A DNA stretch of 8,417 nt from Flavobacteriales bacterium UBA720 (GCA_002297505.1 DBLQ01000041.1:18612-27028); one strand, 5' to 3'. Shown: positions 1 through 6,454, numbered from the stretch's first letter. The notes: generated by a model not told the origin, from the letters alone. Program-made: numbers and translations.

Positions 1-1292
1 CTACTCATGATGACAATGATCTGTTTTGGGGAAGGGTCACCGCAGAAGGCGACCTTTACGTGGACGGGCCGGTAACAGGGCTCTCTATCGGAACCTCTAA
101 CGATGGATTGCGTGTTCTCAATAACAGTACGTTTACCTTCAACAGTGCTTCAACAGCCAATGTGGAAGAATTCAAAATACTGCGCTTCCTGAAACGTGAT
201 GATGAAGGCGTAGTGAGTGTAGAAACTAAGAAGAAAACCGGCCCTAACATGCTCATCGACTTTGATGTCACCATAGATAAAGGTTCTCTGGTCAACGTTC
301 TGGTAGGGGATGATGTAGGAAATATCTCGGTAAGAGGTGATGCACGGCATCTGAAATTTAGAATGGAAAGAAGCGGTAATATCGCCATGAACGGTACGTA
401 CACTGTAGACAATGGAACTTATGTGTCTAAAGCGATCCTGAACAGGACTTTCCAAATCGCCAGAGGTAGCAGCATCCAATGGAGCGGCAACGCCATGACG
501 CCGGATCTTTCCATCACCGCCAATTATACCAGAACTGTGACCAATGCCGGAGAGTATTTAGGAATGTCTCTCAGCCAGCCGGTCAATGTGGTGCTAACGA
601 CCAATATCACCGGTACACTTACGAAGCCGGATATCAAATTCGGGGTTTCCGCGCCCGATGCGCCGTCTCAGGTGAAAGAAACGCTTGCTACAAAAATGAG
701 TACTGAAGGCGAGGATGTCATTCAGTTTGGGTCTGTTCTGGTGCTGAATAATTTCAACGTCACCAATACAGGGCTTAATATTAATGTTGGGAATGCCGCG
801 CTGGATCAGGGCGTGAATATGGCTTTCAAACAGCTGGGCTCCGTGCTTAATAATATCAGCCAGGTATTTCAGGTGGATCTGGACTACATCACGGCCAATC
901 CGGGATCCAATTCCGCAGACCGTGCCAACACCAATGTGAGCCTTGCCTTGTCGCCGAGGTTTACACTTAAGACAGCTTTCGGGGTTCCCATTACCAGGAC
1001 CGAGGCCACTACCAATAACAATTACCTCTCTGCAGAAGGGACAATTGAGTATGACTGGAGCAGAACCAATAATGGCAGCCGCCTTTTCCGCGCCTATTCC
1101 AAACCATCAAATATCGGTATGGGAATTACTTCCAGTGCCGGAGCCAACCAAATCTATGGTGCTGGTGTTGTGTACAGTAGAAGTTTTAATTCTTTCCGAG
1201 ACTTCTTTAAAAGAAGAGATAACATAAAAATGGATAGCATAGAAGCTGCAGAAAATAAAGTAGATTCCACAAGAAATAAGCCTAAAAAATGA
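1..1292 (+). CDS. tamB: TamB-like translocation/assembly module protein (DUF490), C-terminal part, cut by left edge
   Basis: The frame is open to the left edge (first complete codon at base 3) and ends with TGA at 1290-1292, leaving 429 residues of a much larger protein. TamB-family proteins span the periplasm as a long beta-rich groove. They act in outer-membrane biogenesis, through lipid transport and/or assembly of outer-membrane proteins with a BamA-type partner. The fragment is rich in short beta repeats. It carries the conserved C-terminal DUF490 signature around bases 375-488: G-Y-x-V-x-x-G-x-Y, then F-x-I-x-x-GSSI-x-W-x-G, then a P-D-L-S-I-x-A-x-Y strand. A GTG at base 60 could pose as a start, but coding continues upstream of it in the same frame, so it is internal. 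The charged Lys/Arg-rich tail (last ~30 residues) follows an aromatic beta-strand end, usual for Bacteroidota versions. The family call is confident; assignment to a particular partner is not possible here. Confidence 0.9.
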   Translation, partial: THDDNDLFWGRVTAEGDLYVDGPVTGLSIGTSNDGLRVLNNSTFTFNSASTANVEEFKILRFLKRDDEGVVSVETKKKTGPNMLIDFDVTIDKGSLVNVLVGDDVGNISVRGDARHLKFRMERSGNIAMNGTYTVDNGTYVSKAILNRTFQIARGSSIQWSGNAMTPDLSITANYTRTVTNAGEYLGMSLSQPVNVVLTTNITGTLTKPDIKFGVSAPDAPSQVKETLATKMSTEGEDVIQFGSVLVLNNFNVTNTGLNINVGNAALDQGVNMAFKQLGSVLNNISQVFQVDLDYITANPGSNSADRANTNVSLALSPRFTLKTAFGVPITRTEATTNNNYLSAEGTIEYDWSRTNNGSRLFRAYSKPSNIGMGITSSAGANQIYGAGVVYSRSFNSFRDFFKRRDNIKMDSIEAAENKVDSTRNKPKK

Positions 1293-1370
1293 CAATTATC
1301 AGGTTGATTGTTGTGTTTTGTTAAAACTTGTTAATGTTTTAAGAAGTAATATTATTTAAAATATTTTTTT

Positions 1371-1378
1371 TAAATTTG
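1371..1378 (+). promoter_or_regulatory. putative -7 promoter element (TAAATTTG) of the Lrp/AsnC gene
   Basis: TAAATTTG fits the Bacteroidota -7 consensus TAnnTTTG exactly. It lies 43 bases before the ATG at 1422, so transcription would start near 1384 with a leader of about 38 bases. No TTG lies at the usual -33 distance; the nearest (1328-1330) is too far upstream. The call rests on one box only. The surrounding DNA is extremely AT-rich (7 G/C in bases 1331-1421), which would also suit binding by an Lrp-type protein. Confidence 0.5.
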
Positions 1379-1421
1379 CAATAAAATTAATTATATTTTA
1401 AATAAATAATAAAATCATACA

Positions 1422-1892
1422 ATGAACTATCAACTAGATGATATCGATAAAAAGATTCTTGATTTCTTAGTAGAAAATACAAGAATGCCTTTTACCGAGA
1501 TTGCAAAACAGATGGACGTTTCTGCGGGAACTATCCATGTGAGAGTAAAAAAAATGGAAGATGCGGGCATCATCCTGGGATCTTCTCTTAACATCGATTA
1601 CAGTAAGCTGGATTATAATTTTACGGCTTTTATCGGTATTTTATTGACTAAATCTAATCATACCCAGGAGGTACTGAAACAATTGTCTCAGATTCCAAAT
1701 GTGGTGGAAGCCAGTGTAACATCCGGTAAATACAATATCTTCTGCAAAATGAAAGCGAAGAATACTGAAGATGCCAAAAGAATCATCTATCAGATAGACG
1801 ATATCCAGGATGTGATGAGAACGGAGAGTATGATCTCTATGGAAGAATACATCAGTGATAAGAACCGTCTTATCAATGCTGTTAGTATATAG
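1422..1892 (+). CDS. Lrp/AsnC family transcriptional regulator
   Basis: This 156-residue protein has the full length and domain order of the feast/famine (Lrp/AsnC) family. An N-terminal winged HTH spans about residues 6-55, with the HTH core FTEIAKQMDVSAGTIHVRVK at 24-43 and the linker motif G-I-I-L-G at 49-53. The C-terminal RAM ligand-binding and oligomerisation domain spans about 66-142 and includes the T-S-G-K-Y-N turn at 100-105, near the usual amino-acid-binding region. Such proteins form dimers to octamers that wrap DNA and sense amino acids or related small molecules; the ligand cannot be told from the sequence. The ATG at 1422 is the first start compatible with the HTH. No Shine-Dalgarno is visible, as is normal for the phylum. 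The gene appears monocistronic: putative promoter at 1371, terminator at 1920. Autoregulation through the AT-rich leader is plausible but inferred. Confidence 0.95.
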   Translation: MNYQLDDIDKKILDFLVENTRMPFTEIAKQMDVSAGTIHVRVKKMEDAGIILGSSLNIDYSKLDYNFTAFIGILLTKSNHTQEVLKQLSQIPNVVEASVTSGKYNIFCKMKAKNTEDAKRIIYQIDDIQDVMRTESMISMEEYISDKNRLINAVSI

Positions 1893-1919
1893 TTAGTTAG
1901 TAGAAATTTTTCTATTGAG

Positions 1920-1951
1920 AAGAGCTTATTACAGATAAGCTCTTTTTTTTT
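1920..1951 (+). terminator. intrinsic terminator of the Lrp/AsnC gene
   Basis: A perfect 9-bp stem, AGAGCTTAT (1921-1929) and ATAAGCTCT (1935-1943), encloses the five-base loop TACAG. It runs straight into a T-tract ending at 1951. It lies 27 bases after the stop codon. The loop is identical to that of the terminator at 6975-7006. Confidence 0.9.
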
Positions 1952-1964
1952 GTATTTTTATCCG

Positions 1965-2333
1965 ATGAAAGCAGTGGACAGAAGCTATAAAAACAATAAA
2001 GATTATTACATCATTTTCGCAATCATTTTGCTGGTTTACCTGCTCAGTATCAATACAGATGCCCAGCAATTTGCACAACATGACCTGATCAATATTCCGG
2101 AAGGTTTTTTCTTTTTCACTTTTGGCGCAGATATTCTGGCGGTTATCTGTTGGTTTCTGATTGTTTTTTTCAGGAAAGTGGGCATTATTCTTTTTCCCGT
2201 GATGGTCTTAATTCATTTTGGCCTGCACAATTACTTTCTGAGCACCTATCTCTATTCGGATATTACGGCTCTGTTTTTATACATTGGCTTGGGTCTGCTG
2301 GCGGTTGTTCCGAGGTGGAGCGGGCTGAAGTAA
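1965..2333 (+). CDS. small multi-pass membrane protein, function unknown
   Basis: This 122-residue protein is not one I recognise. It has a charged, Lys/Asn-rich N-terminus (residues 1-13) and then strongly hydrophobic segments at about 14-30, 48-69, 73-92 and 97-116, suggesting three to four inner-membrane helices. A short polar stretch (DAQQFAQHD, 32-40) lies between the first two. No catalytic or cofactor motif is visible. The frame extends upstream to a TTG at 1950, but that codon lies in the T-tract of the preceding terminator, so the ATG at 1965 is the better start. The start codon is only 13 bases beyond the terminator T-run. Expression must therefore come from readthrough or from a promoter with almost no leader (a near-match TATTTTTA sits at 1953-1960). 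It is likely a real gene because of its length, membrane topology and flanking hairpin, but its role is unknown. Confidence 0.75.
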   Translation: MKAVDRSYKNNKDYYIIFAIILLVYLLSINTDAQQFAQHDLINIPEGFFFFTFGADILAVICWFLIVFFRKVGIILFPVMVLIHFGLHNYFLSTYLYSDITALFLYIGLGLLAVVPRWSGLK

Positions 2334-2350
2334 TTAGTCCGCAAACTCCA

Positions 2351-2388
2351 AAAAAAAATACTCCAGTAACGTTCCGAAGTATTTTTTT
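2351..2388 (+). terminator. possible bidirectional AT-rich terminator hairpin
   Basis: AAAAAAATACT (2352-2362) and AGTATTTTTTT (2378-2388) form a perfect 11-bp stem with a 15-base loop, 18 bases after the stop of the small membrane-protein gene. The stem supplies the T-run on either strand, so it could end transcription both ways. It is weaker than the other terminators because the stem is almost all A-T and the loop is long. Confidence 0.55.
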
Positions 2389-2635
2389 CGTCAACCATTT
2401 TCTTACGTTCGAAAATTAGTTTTGCTGGTGGCGATGCAGATCTTTAAACAATCATGACCTCATCTTTTTTGTGAATTTAGAATCTTCGCCAAAACAGTCT
2501 TGATAAGCCTTGTTTTGTTGATGGTTCAAATGTATCGGTTTGTTGCACAATGTTGCAAAGATTCGCATACAACATATCTACAACATCGTCGTAAATAATT
2601 GATTGTCAAATGTTAAAATTGTAAGGGTGTGTTTT
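2389..2635. other. convergent intergenic region without a supported gene
   Basis: No convincing coding sequence is present on either strand; the longest minus-strand frame is 32 codons (2575-2477). The region holds an imperfect inverted repeat CAAAACA (2490-2496) / TGTTTTG (2511-2517) with no following T-tract, and the heptamer cluster described separately at 2541-2585. Because both neighbouring genes end here, no promoter for either is expected. The ordered repeats are therefore unexplained; a small RNA or a regulatory or structural DNA site is possible. Confidence 0.6.
2541..2585. repeat. cluster of four TGTTGYA heptamers in inverted pairs
   Basis: TGTTGCA occurs at 2541-2547 and again at 2551-2557 (10-base period). 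Its near reverse complement TACAACA occurs at 2568-2574 and 2579-2585 (11-base period), and each of these is part of a perfect 8-base direct repeat TACAACAT. Two tandem sites facing two tandem sites, each pair spaced by about one helical turn, is the geometry of a multi-site protein operator. The inner pair could also form a short RNA stem (ATGTTG 2550-2555 with CAACAT 2570-2575). No binding protein can be named. Confidence 0.45.
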
Positions 2636-4093
2636 CTAGAAGCTCATCATCCATTGATTGAGATCCACATCAGAAGGGATGCTGAGTTGCTTTCTGAGTC
2701 GGTTTTTCTTCATTTCTACGCTCCGGACCGAGATATGACTGATGTGTGCAATCTCTTTTGTAGAGAAATTAAGCTTCAGAAGTGCGCAGAATTTTTGCTG
2801 GCCAGCCGTCATGGTCGGATACTCTTCAATCAGTCTGTTGTAAAAAGCGGGATAGACATCCGTGAATCTGCTCAGGAATGAGGAGTCGTTGCTGTTGGCC
2901 AATTCCATTAGTTCGGCGAACGCGTCATTCACTTTTGATTCCAGATGATTCAGCTCACTTTCTTTTTCGATCAGGTCAAATTCGGTCTGTTCCTTCTGCA
3001 TTTTCTCGGTGCGATAGCGTTTGAAATAATTCGCCGCCATGAAGATGGTCAAAACTACAAGAACGACGATACAGCAGATCAGCGCAAAAAAATTATCGTA
3101 CCACTGGTTTTTCTCCTGTTCCAGAATATTTTTAGAGATTTTGTCGGTCTCGATTTTTTCTTTTTTTCTGATTTCTTCGGAGAGTTCCCGGGCTTTTTTG
3201 GAGTAATAGGCATACACACGGTCATCTCCCAGTTTTTCATACAATGTGGAGAGATCTTCATAAATGTATTGTTGGCGGTAGATATCCTGAGATTTTTCAA
3301 AAATCGGAAGTGCCTGTTTGTAGTAATAGATCGAGCTGTCACTCTGGTTCATCTCCATATAAGCGCTTCCCAAACCGTAAAGTCCGAATGCCTGATTGAT
3401 GGAATCCTTTTCCTGGCGGGCAATATCATACGATTTCCGGCTGTAATACACTGCCGGTGCATAATCGTCCAGGTCAATGTACGTGTAACCTACGCTGGAA
3501 TATTGTATCGCTAGCCAGCCGTTTCTTTTCTTGGCGTCTTTGATTTTTTTATAATATTCTACACTGGCAAGATCGTATTTCAGGGTGATTTGTGGCGATT
3601 CGTATTTCAGATTGTTGATCTCACCTTTCGCAGCATAGACTTGGCCCAAAGAACTGTACAGATCATCGTTATCTTTGATGTCTTTGCAATATTCTTCTGC
3701 TTCGTCAATGGTTTTCAGCGCTTTGTCAAAGAATCCGATGTAGGCGCAGGCCAGCGATTTGGCAATGAGGGCCTGGGCGCAATGATAATCATCGTCATGC
3801 TTTTTGGCAATTTTGTAGAGCTTTTCGGAGGAAATTAAAGCCTTTTCCTGCTCGCCAAGTCCGAGATAAGAATTGATATCCGCCTTCAGCGCCTTCGCCA
3901 TTCCCGGATAATAATCCATATCTTCCGAAAGTCGGTATGCCTCATTGCTGATGGCAAGTGCCTGGTTGCGGTCTGCAATGCGAAATGTCCTGGAAATCAT
4001 CGCATCAATATCTTGAGTTGTTTTTTTCTGAGCCCCCACTTCGGCAAAAAGCAGGAACAGCAACATACTCGATATGACTTTGTTATAAAACAT
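2636..4093 (-). CDS. membrane-anchored TPR / LuxR-type HTH regulator
   Basis: Domain order over 485 residues from the ATG at 4093: a signal peptide (K5, hydrophobic core about 7-17, ending near AQKK at 21-24), TPR-like helical repeats over about 30-305, a transmembrane helix at about 335-356, a charged coiled coil at about 360-400, and a C-terminal LuxR/GerE-like HTH at about 428-475. The HTH contains the typical run T-A-G-Q-Q-K-F-C-A-L-L-K, then STKEIAHISHISVRSVEMKK. The inferred topology has TPR repeats in the periplasm and the DNA-binding domain in the cytoplasm, linked by one helix: a one-component transmembrane sensor of a kind common in Bacteroidota, with no kinase or receiver domain. 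Ligand and targets are unknown. The frame can be extended to a TTG at 4111, but that codon falls inside the putative -7 element, so the ATG is preferred. It stands alone, separated from acpH by 111 bases. Confidence 0.85.
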   Translation of the reverse strand: MFYNKVISSMLLFLLFAEVGAQKKTTQDIDAMISRTFRIADRNQALAISNEAYRLSEDMDYYPGMAKALKADINSYLGLGEQEKALISSEKLYKIAKKHDDDYHCAQALIAKSLACAYIGFFDKALKTIDEAEEYCKDIKDNDDLYSSLGQVYAAKGEINNLKYESPQITLKYDLASVEYYKKIKDAKKRNGWLAIQYSSVGYTYIDLDDYAPAVYYSRKSYDIARQEKDSINQAFGLYGLGSAYMEMNQSDSSIYYYKQALPIFEKSQDIYRQQYIYEDLSTLYEKLGDDRVYAYYSKKARELSEEIRKKEKIETDKISKNILEQEKNQWYDNFFALICCIVVLVVLTIFMAANYFKRYRTEKMQKEQTEFDLIEKESELNHLESKVNDAFAELMELANSNDSSFLSRFTDVYPAFYNRLIEEYPTMTAGQQKFCALLKLNFSTKEIAHISHISVRSVEMKKNRLRKQLSIPSDVDLNQWMMSF

Positions 4094-4108
4094 GATGATA
4101 GGGAAGCG

Positions 4109-4116
4109 CAAAAATA
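4109..4116 (-). promoter_or_regulatory. putative -7 promoter element (TATTTTTG) of the TPR-HTH regulator gene
   Basis: On the minus strand this reads TATTTTTG, an exact fit to TAnnTTTG, ending 15 bases before the ATG at 4093. Transcription would start near 4103, giving a leader of about 10 bases. No clear -33 TTG is seen, so confidence is moderate. The site argues against the upstream TTG (4111) as translation start. Confidence 0.5.
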
Positions 4117-4204
4117 TTAAAAAATCCTATACGTCAGCGGTTTCGGAGGTATTTAACATAATTTTTTAAACAAAGAATGGAATATCGTGTAAAGAATCGA
4201 AAGC

Positions 4205-4771
4205 TTAACCAAAATTAATTCGTGTCACTTTTTGGATATCCGGAAAGAATTGTTCAAAAAATGCCTGCAAAATGTCTTTGTTCTCAAGAAAAATGTTGAA
4301 CACCGGAATATCCCTATCCAGATATTTGGCTTTATTAAGGACATTCTGCATGCTGAACTTTATGCCCTGATCCGTACGGTAGTTGGAAAGCCAGTCTCCT
4401 TCCTCCATTCTCACCAGCATCGTCTTATAATGTTCCGGTAGCCATTGCTCATTCTGCCATAAAATGTCATAGGTTCGCAAAGCGTGTGCCCGGAGTTGAT
4501 CCGCCGAATAATAATGCGCCACAAAATAATCCAATGCCACATCTACGAAAGCGCCGGAATATAGCCTCACCAGCGGGCTGAAGAGTTTCTTAGCCTCCGA
4601 AATGGCCGGATGCGTATCCGTAAACGTATCAATGAAGCGATGTAGGCGGATGCCTTCCTGAATCTCCATAGGAAAATGTTCACGCTCATTGTTCTTGATG
4701 AAATCCGCAATCATATTCCCCACGAGTTGACCGTCGGTAAAGGATAGAATAGAGTGGGCGAGATAGTTCAA
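4205..4771 (-). CDS. acpH: acyl carrier protein phosphodiesterase (AcpH, DUF479), TTG start
   Basis: AcpH hydrolyses the phosphodiester bond that joins 4'-phosphopantetheine to the serine of acyl carrier protein, turning holo-ACP back into apo-ACP in the cytoplasm. The 188 residues match the family's usual length (about 190) and its landmarks: MNYLAH at the very start, G-N-M-I-A-D-F at 18-24, G-I-R-L-H-R-F-I-D at 40-48 followed by T-D-T-H-P, and D-V-A-L-D-Y-F at 77-83 with H86. The H and D residues are the likely metal ligands of this non-canonical HD-type phosphodiesterase. The start codon is TTG at 4771-4769. The codon just upstream is TAA, and the conserved MNYLAH block begins exactly here, so a later Met (residue 20) would lose essential residues. 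It abuts the 55-residue membrane-protein gene with no gap and is the last gene of the presumed radA operon; translational coupling is likely. The function call is confident, from family similarity. Confidence 0.9.
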   Translation of the reverse strand: MNYLAHSILSFTDGQLVGNMIADFIKNNEREHFPMEIQEGIRLHRFIDTFTDTHPAISEAKKLFSPLVRLYSGAFVDVALDYFVAHYYSADQLRAHALRTYDILWQNEQWLPEHYKTMLVRMEEGDWLSNYRTDQGIKFSMQNVLNKAKYLDRDIPVFNIFLENKDILQAFFEQFFPDIQKVTRINFG

Positions 4772-4939
4772 TTACAAAGAGTGTTTGGTGAATTTGCTGA
4801 TAGCTAAAACTGATAACAGGAAAAAACTGATTATATTATAATAGCCATTGTGAAAGTCTGACCTTGAGCCTTCATAAATGTTAACAATCAGTCCGACAAT
4901 GGCAATTATCATAAATAAAATATGCTTCCAGTTTTTCAT
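4772..4939 (-). CDS. small two-helix membrane protein between radA and acpH (55 aa)
   Basis: I read this short gene directly on the minus strand: ATG at 4939-4937, 55 codons, TAA at 4774-4772. The protein starts MKNWKHILFMIIAIVGLI and has two hydrophobic segments, about residues 7-21 and 33-48. They are separated by a polar loop (EGSRSDFHNG, 23-32), and the tail is basic (KFTKHS, 49-54). This gives a clean helical-hairpin topology with a positively charged N-terminus and C-terminus, suggesting both ends lie in the cytoplasm. It begins 21 bases after the radA stop, and its own stop directly precedes the acpH TTG start in the same frame. Position, ATG start, topology and lack of other content in the gap support a real gene. 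I do not recognise a family, and its function is unknown; it may be a membrane partner of a neighbour or simply a small orphan membrane protein. Confidence 0.7.
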   Translation of the reverse strand: MKNWKHILFMIIAIVGLIVNIYEGSRSDFHNGYYNIISFFLLSVLAISKFTKHSL

Positions 4940-4960
4940 CTTTGTGTTTTTTATGTCAAT

Positions 4961-6304
4961 TTAAAATAATAATTCTACAAAATCTTCAATCTTGCTGATT
5001 TCTTCAATTTTAATCCCGAATTTCCGCTTTGGGAGTTTGTTTAGATTGGAAATGAAGATCTTCTCATAACCCAATTTTTCTGCTTCGGTGATGCGTTGCT
5101 CGGCCTGCGCCACAGGACGGATCTCGCCGCTCAAGCCAATCTCGCCGGCAAAACAGTAATGCTCCGAGATCGCAATATCTTCATTACTGGATAATATGGA
5201 AGCCACAACCGCCAGATCCAGAGCCGGATCATCCGTTTTGATACCGCCGGTGATATTCAGAAAGACATCCTTGGCACCCAGCTGGAAACCTGCACGTTTT
5301 TCCAAAACTGCAAGCAGCATATTGAGTCTCTTGGCATCGAAACCGGTAGAGCTTCTTTGTGGCGTTCCATAGACTGCGGTAGAAACCAGAGCCTGGATTT
5401 CCAATAGCATGGGCCTGTTGCCTTCTAATGTTACAGCCACAGCATTGCCGGACAGTTCTTCAGATTTTTTGGTGATGAGAATTTCTGACGGATTTTTGAT
5501 TTCCTTCAGGCCTTGCGATATCATTTCGTAAATCCCGATTTCTGATGTGGAGCCAAAACGGTTTTTATTCGCTCTTAATAATCTGAAGAGATGATTTCTG
5601 TCGCCATCAAAGTTCAGAACCACGTCTACCATATGTTCCAGAACTTTTGGGCCGGCAATCTGTCCGTCCTTGGTAATGTGTCCCACCAGGAAAACCGGAA
5701 TATTGTTCTCTTTCGCAAACTTGATGATCTCGTTAGAACATTCCCGAATCTGCGAAACTGTGCCTGGCGAGCTCTCTATCAGCTGGGATTGCAGCGTCTG
5801 GATCGAATCGATGATCACGAAATCGGGCATCAGCTTTTTGGCCTCGTGCAGAATTTTTTCAACATTGGTTTCTGTGAAGAGGAAGCAGTTGGGGTTTTTG
5901 ACTTCAGCCAGCCGGTCTGCTCTCATTTTGATCTGAGAAGCACTTTCTTCGCCCGAGACATAGAGGATTTTTTTCTTCATTTTCAGTGCCAGCTGCAGCA
6001 GAAGTGTCGATTTTCCGATGCCAGGCTCGCCGCCGATCAACGTCACGGAACCCAAGACGATGCCGCCGCCCAAAACGCGGTTGAGCTCCTCGGAAGGTGT
6101 AGTGATTCTCGGCTCTTCGTTGGTTTCTACTTCAATGATATTAATGATGGACGACTTGGATTTGGTCGCTATGGATTTTGTAGATTTTTCCACAATTTCC
6201 TCCACCAGCGTGTTCCACTCGCCGCAGGTTTTGCATTGGCCATGCCATTGGGAATATTGGGCGCCACAGTTTTGACAGAAATATAAAATTTTAAGTTTTG
6301 CCAT
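4961..6304 (-). CDS. radA: DNA repair protein RadA (Sms)
   Basis: RadA is a RecA-related, ring-forming ATPase that promotes branch migration and processing of recombination intermediates. At 447 residues it has the normal family length and all hallmarks. The N-terminal zinc finger has C10, C13, C24 and C27. The Walker A motif is GEPGIGKST (92-100). Walker B is at 161-167 (D-F-V-I-I-D-S). The RadA-specific K-N-R-F-G motif is at 247-251. A Lon-protease-like C-terminal domain begins near 285, with G-G at 353-354 and D-P-A-L-D-L-A at 359-365; it lacks the protease catalytic serine, as usual for RadA. The ATG at 6304-6302 puts the zinc finger at the expected distance. It is the first gene of a likely operon with the 55-residue membrane protein and acpH, and is divergent from the slyD-like gene. 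I find no clear -7 box for it in the 150-base shared upstream region. Confidence 0.98.
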   Translation of the reverse strand: MAKLKILYFCQNCGAQYSQWHGQCKTCGEWNTLVEEIVEKSTKSIATKSKSSIINIIEVETNEEPRITTPSEELNRVLGGGIVLGSVTLIGGEPGIGKSTLLLQLALKMKKKILYVSGEESASQIKMRADRLAEVKNPNCFLFTETNVEKILHEAKKLMPDFVIIDSIQTLQSQLIESSPGTVSQIRECSNEIIKFAKENNIPVFLVGHITKDGQIAGPKVLEHMVDVVLNFDGDRNHLFRLLRANKNRFGSTSEIGIYEMISQGLKEIKNPSEILITKKSEELSGNAVAVTLEGNRPMLLEIQALVSTAVYGTPQRSSTGFDAKRLNMLLAVLEKRAGFQLGAKDVFLNITGGIKTDDPALDLAVVASILSSNEDIAISEHYCFAGEIGLSGEIRPVAQAEQRITEAEKLGYEKIFISNLNKLPKRKFGIKIEEISKIEDFVELLF

Positions 6305-6398
6305 GCTGCTAAGTTCCAGATTTTTTTTTGAAATAGAAAAAATTTGACACCGTTGCCGAGATTATTTTACAATCTTCTTTCATTAAATTTCAAAAGCT

Positions 6399-6406
6399 TA
6401 CATTTG
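6399..6406 (+). promoter_or_regulatory. putative -7 promoter element (TACATTTG) of the slyD-like gene
   Basis: TACATTTG is an exact TAnnTTTG match 48 bases before the ATG at 6455. The predicted transcription start is near 6412 and the leader about 43 bases. A clear -33 TTG is missing, so the call is moderate. Confidence 0.5.
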
Positions 6407-6410
6407 TTCC

Positions 6411-6426
6411 TTATCGCTATCGATAA
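6411..6426. promoter_or_regulatory. palindrome at the predicted start of the slyD-like transcript
   Basis: TTATCG (6411-6416) and CGATAA (6421-6426) form a perfect 6-bp inverted repeat around CTAT. It covers the predicted transcription start given by the -7 box at 6399-6406, so it may be a repressor operator. A 5' RNA hairpin is less likely because part of it would fall before +1. It also lies upstream of radA on the other strand. The evidence is structural only. Confidence 0.3.
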
Positions 6427-6454
6427 TTTTCAATTTTAATTAAATTAATTGCAC

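Noticed and set aside
1315..1340. Alternating GTTTT / AAAAC / GTTTT after the tamB-like stop, considered as a terminator or switch of two exclusive hairpins
   Set aside because: Stems are only 5 bp, almost all A-T, with no clear T-tract; too weak to call.
2490..2517. Inverted repeat CAAAACA / TGTTTTG considered as terminator of the TPR-HTH gene
   Set aside because: No T-run follows on the minus strand, and it lies more than 100 bases past the stop codon.
2477..2575. 32-codon minus-strand frame in the convergent gap
   Set aside because: It is too short, lacks membrane or motif features, and begins inside the heptamer cluster; expected by chance.
2945..3514. 189-codon open frame on the + strand inside the TPR-HTH gene
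   Set aside because: It is fully antisense to a well-supported regulator, has Phe/Ile-rich low-complexity composition typical of a reversed Lys/Glu-rich gene, and shows no domain.
4172..4197. Direct repeat AAAGAAT at 4172 and 4191 between acpH and the TPR-HTH gene
   Set aside because: A seven-base A-rich repeat in AT-rich DNA is expected by chance; spacing (19) fits no clear site pattern.
5591..6286. 231-codon open frame on the + strand inside radA
   Set aside because: It is antisense to radA, which carries all family motifs; the frame looks like a mirror of the radA codon pattern.
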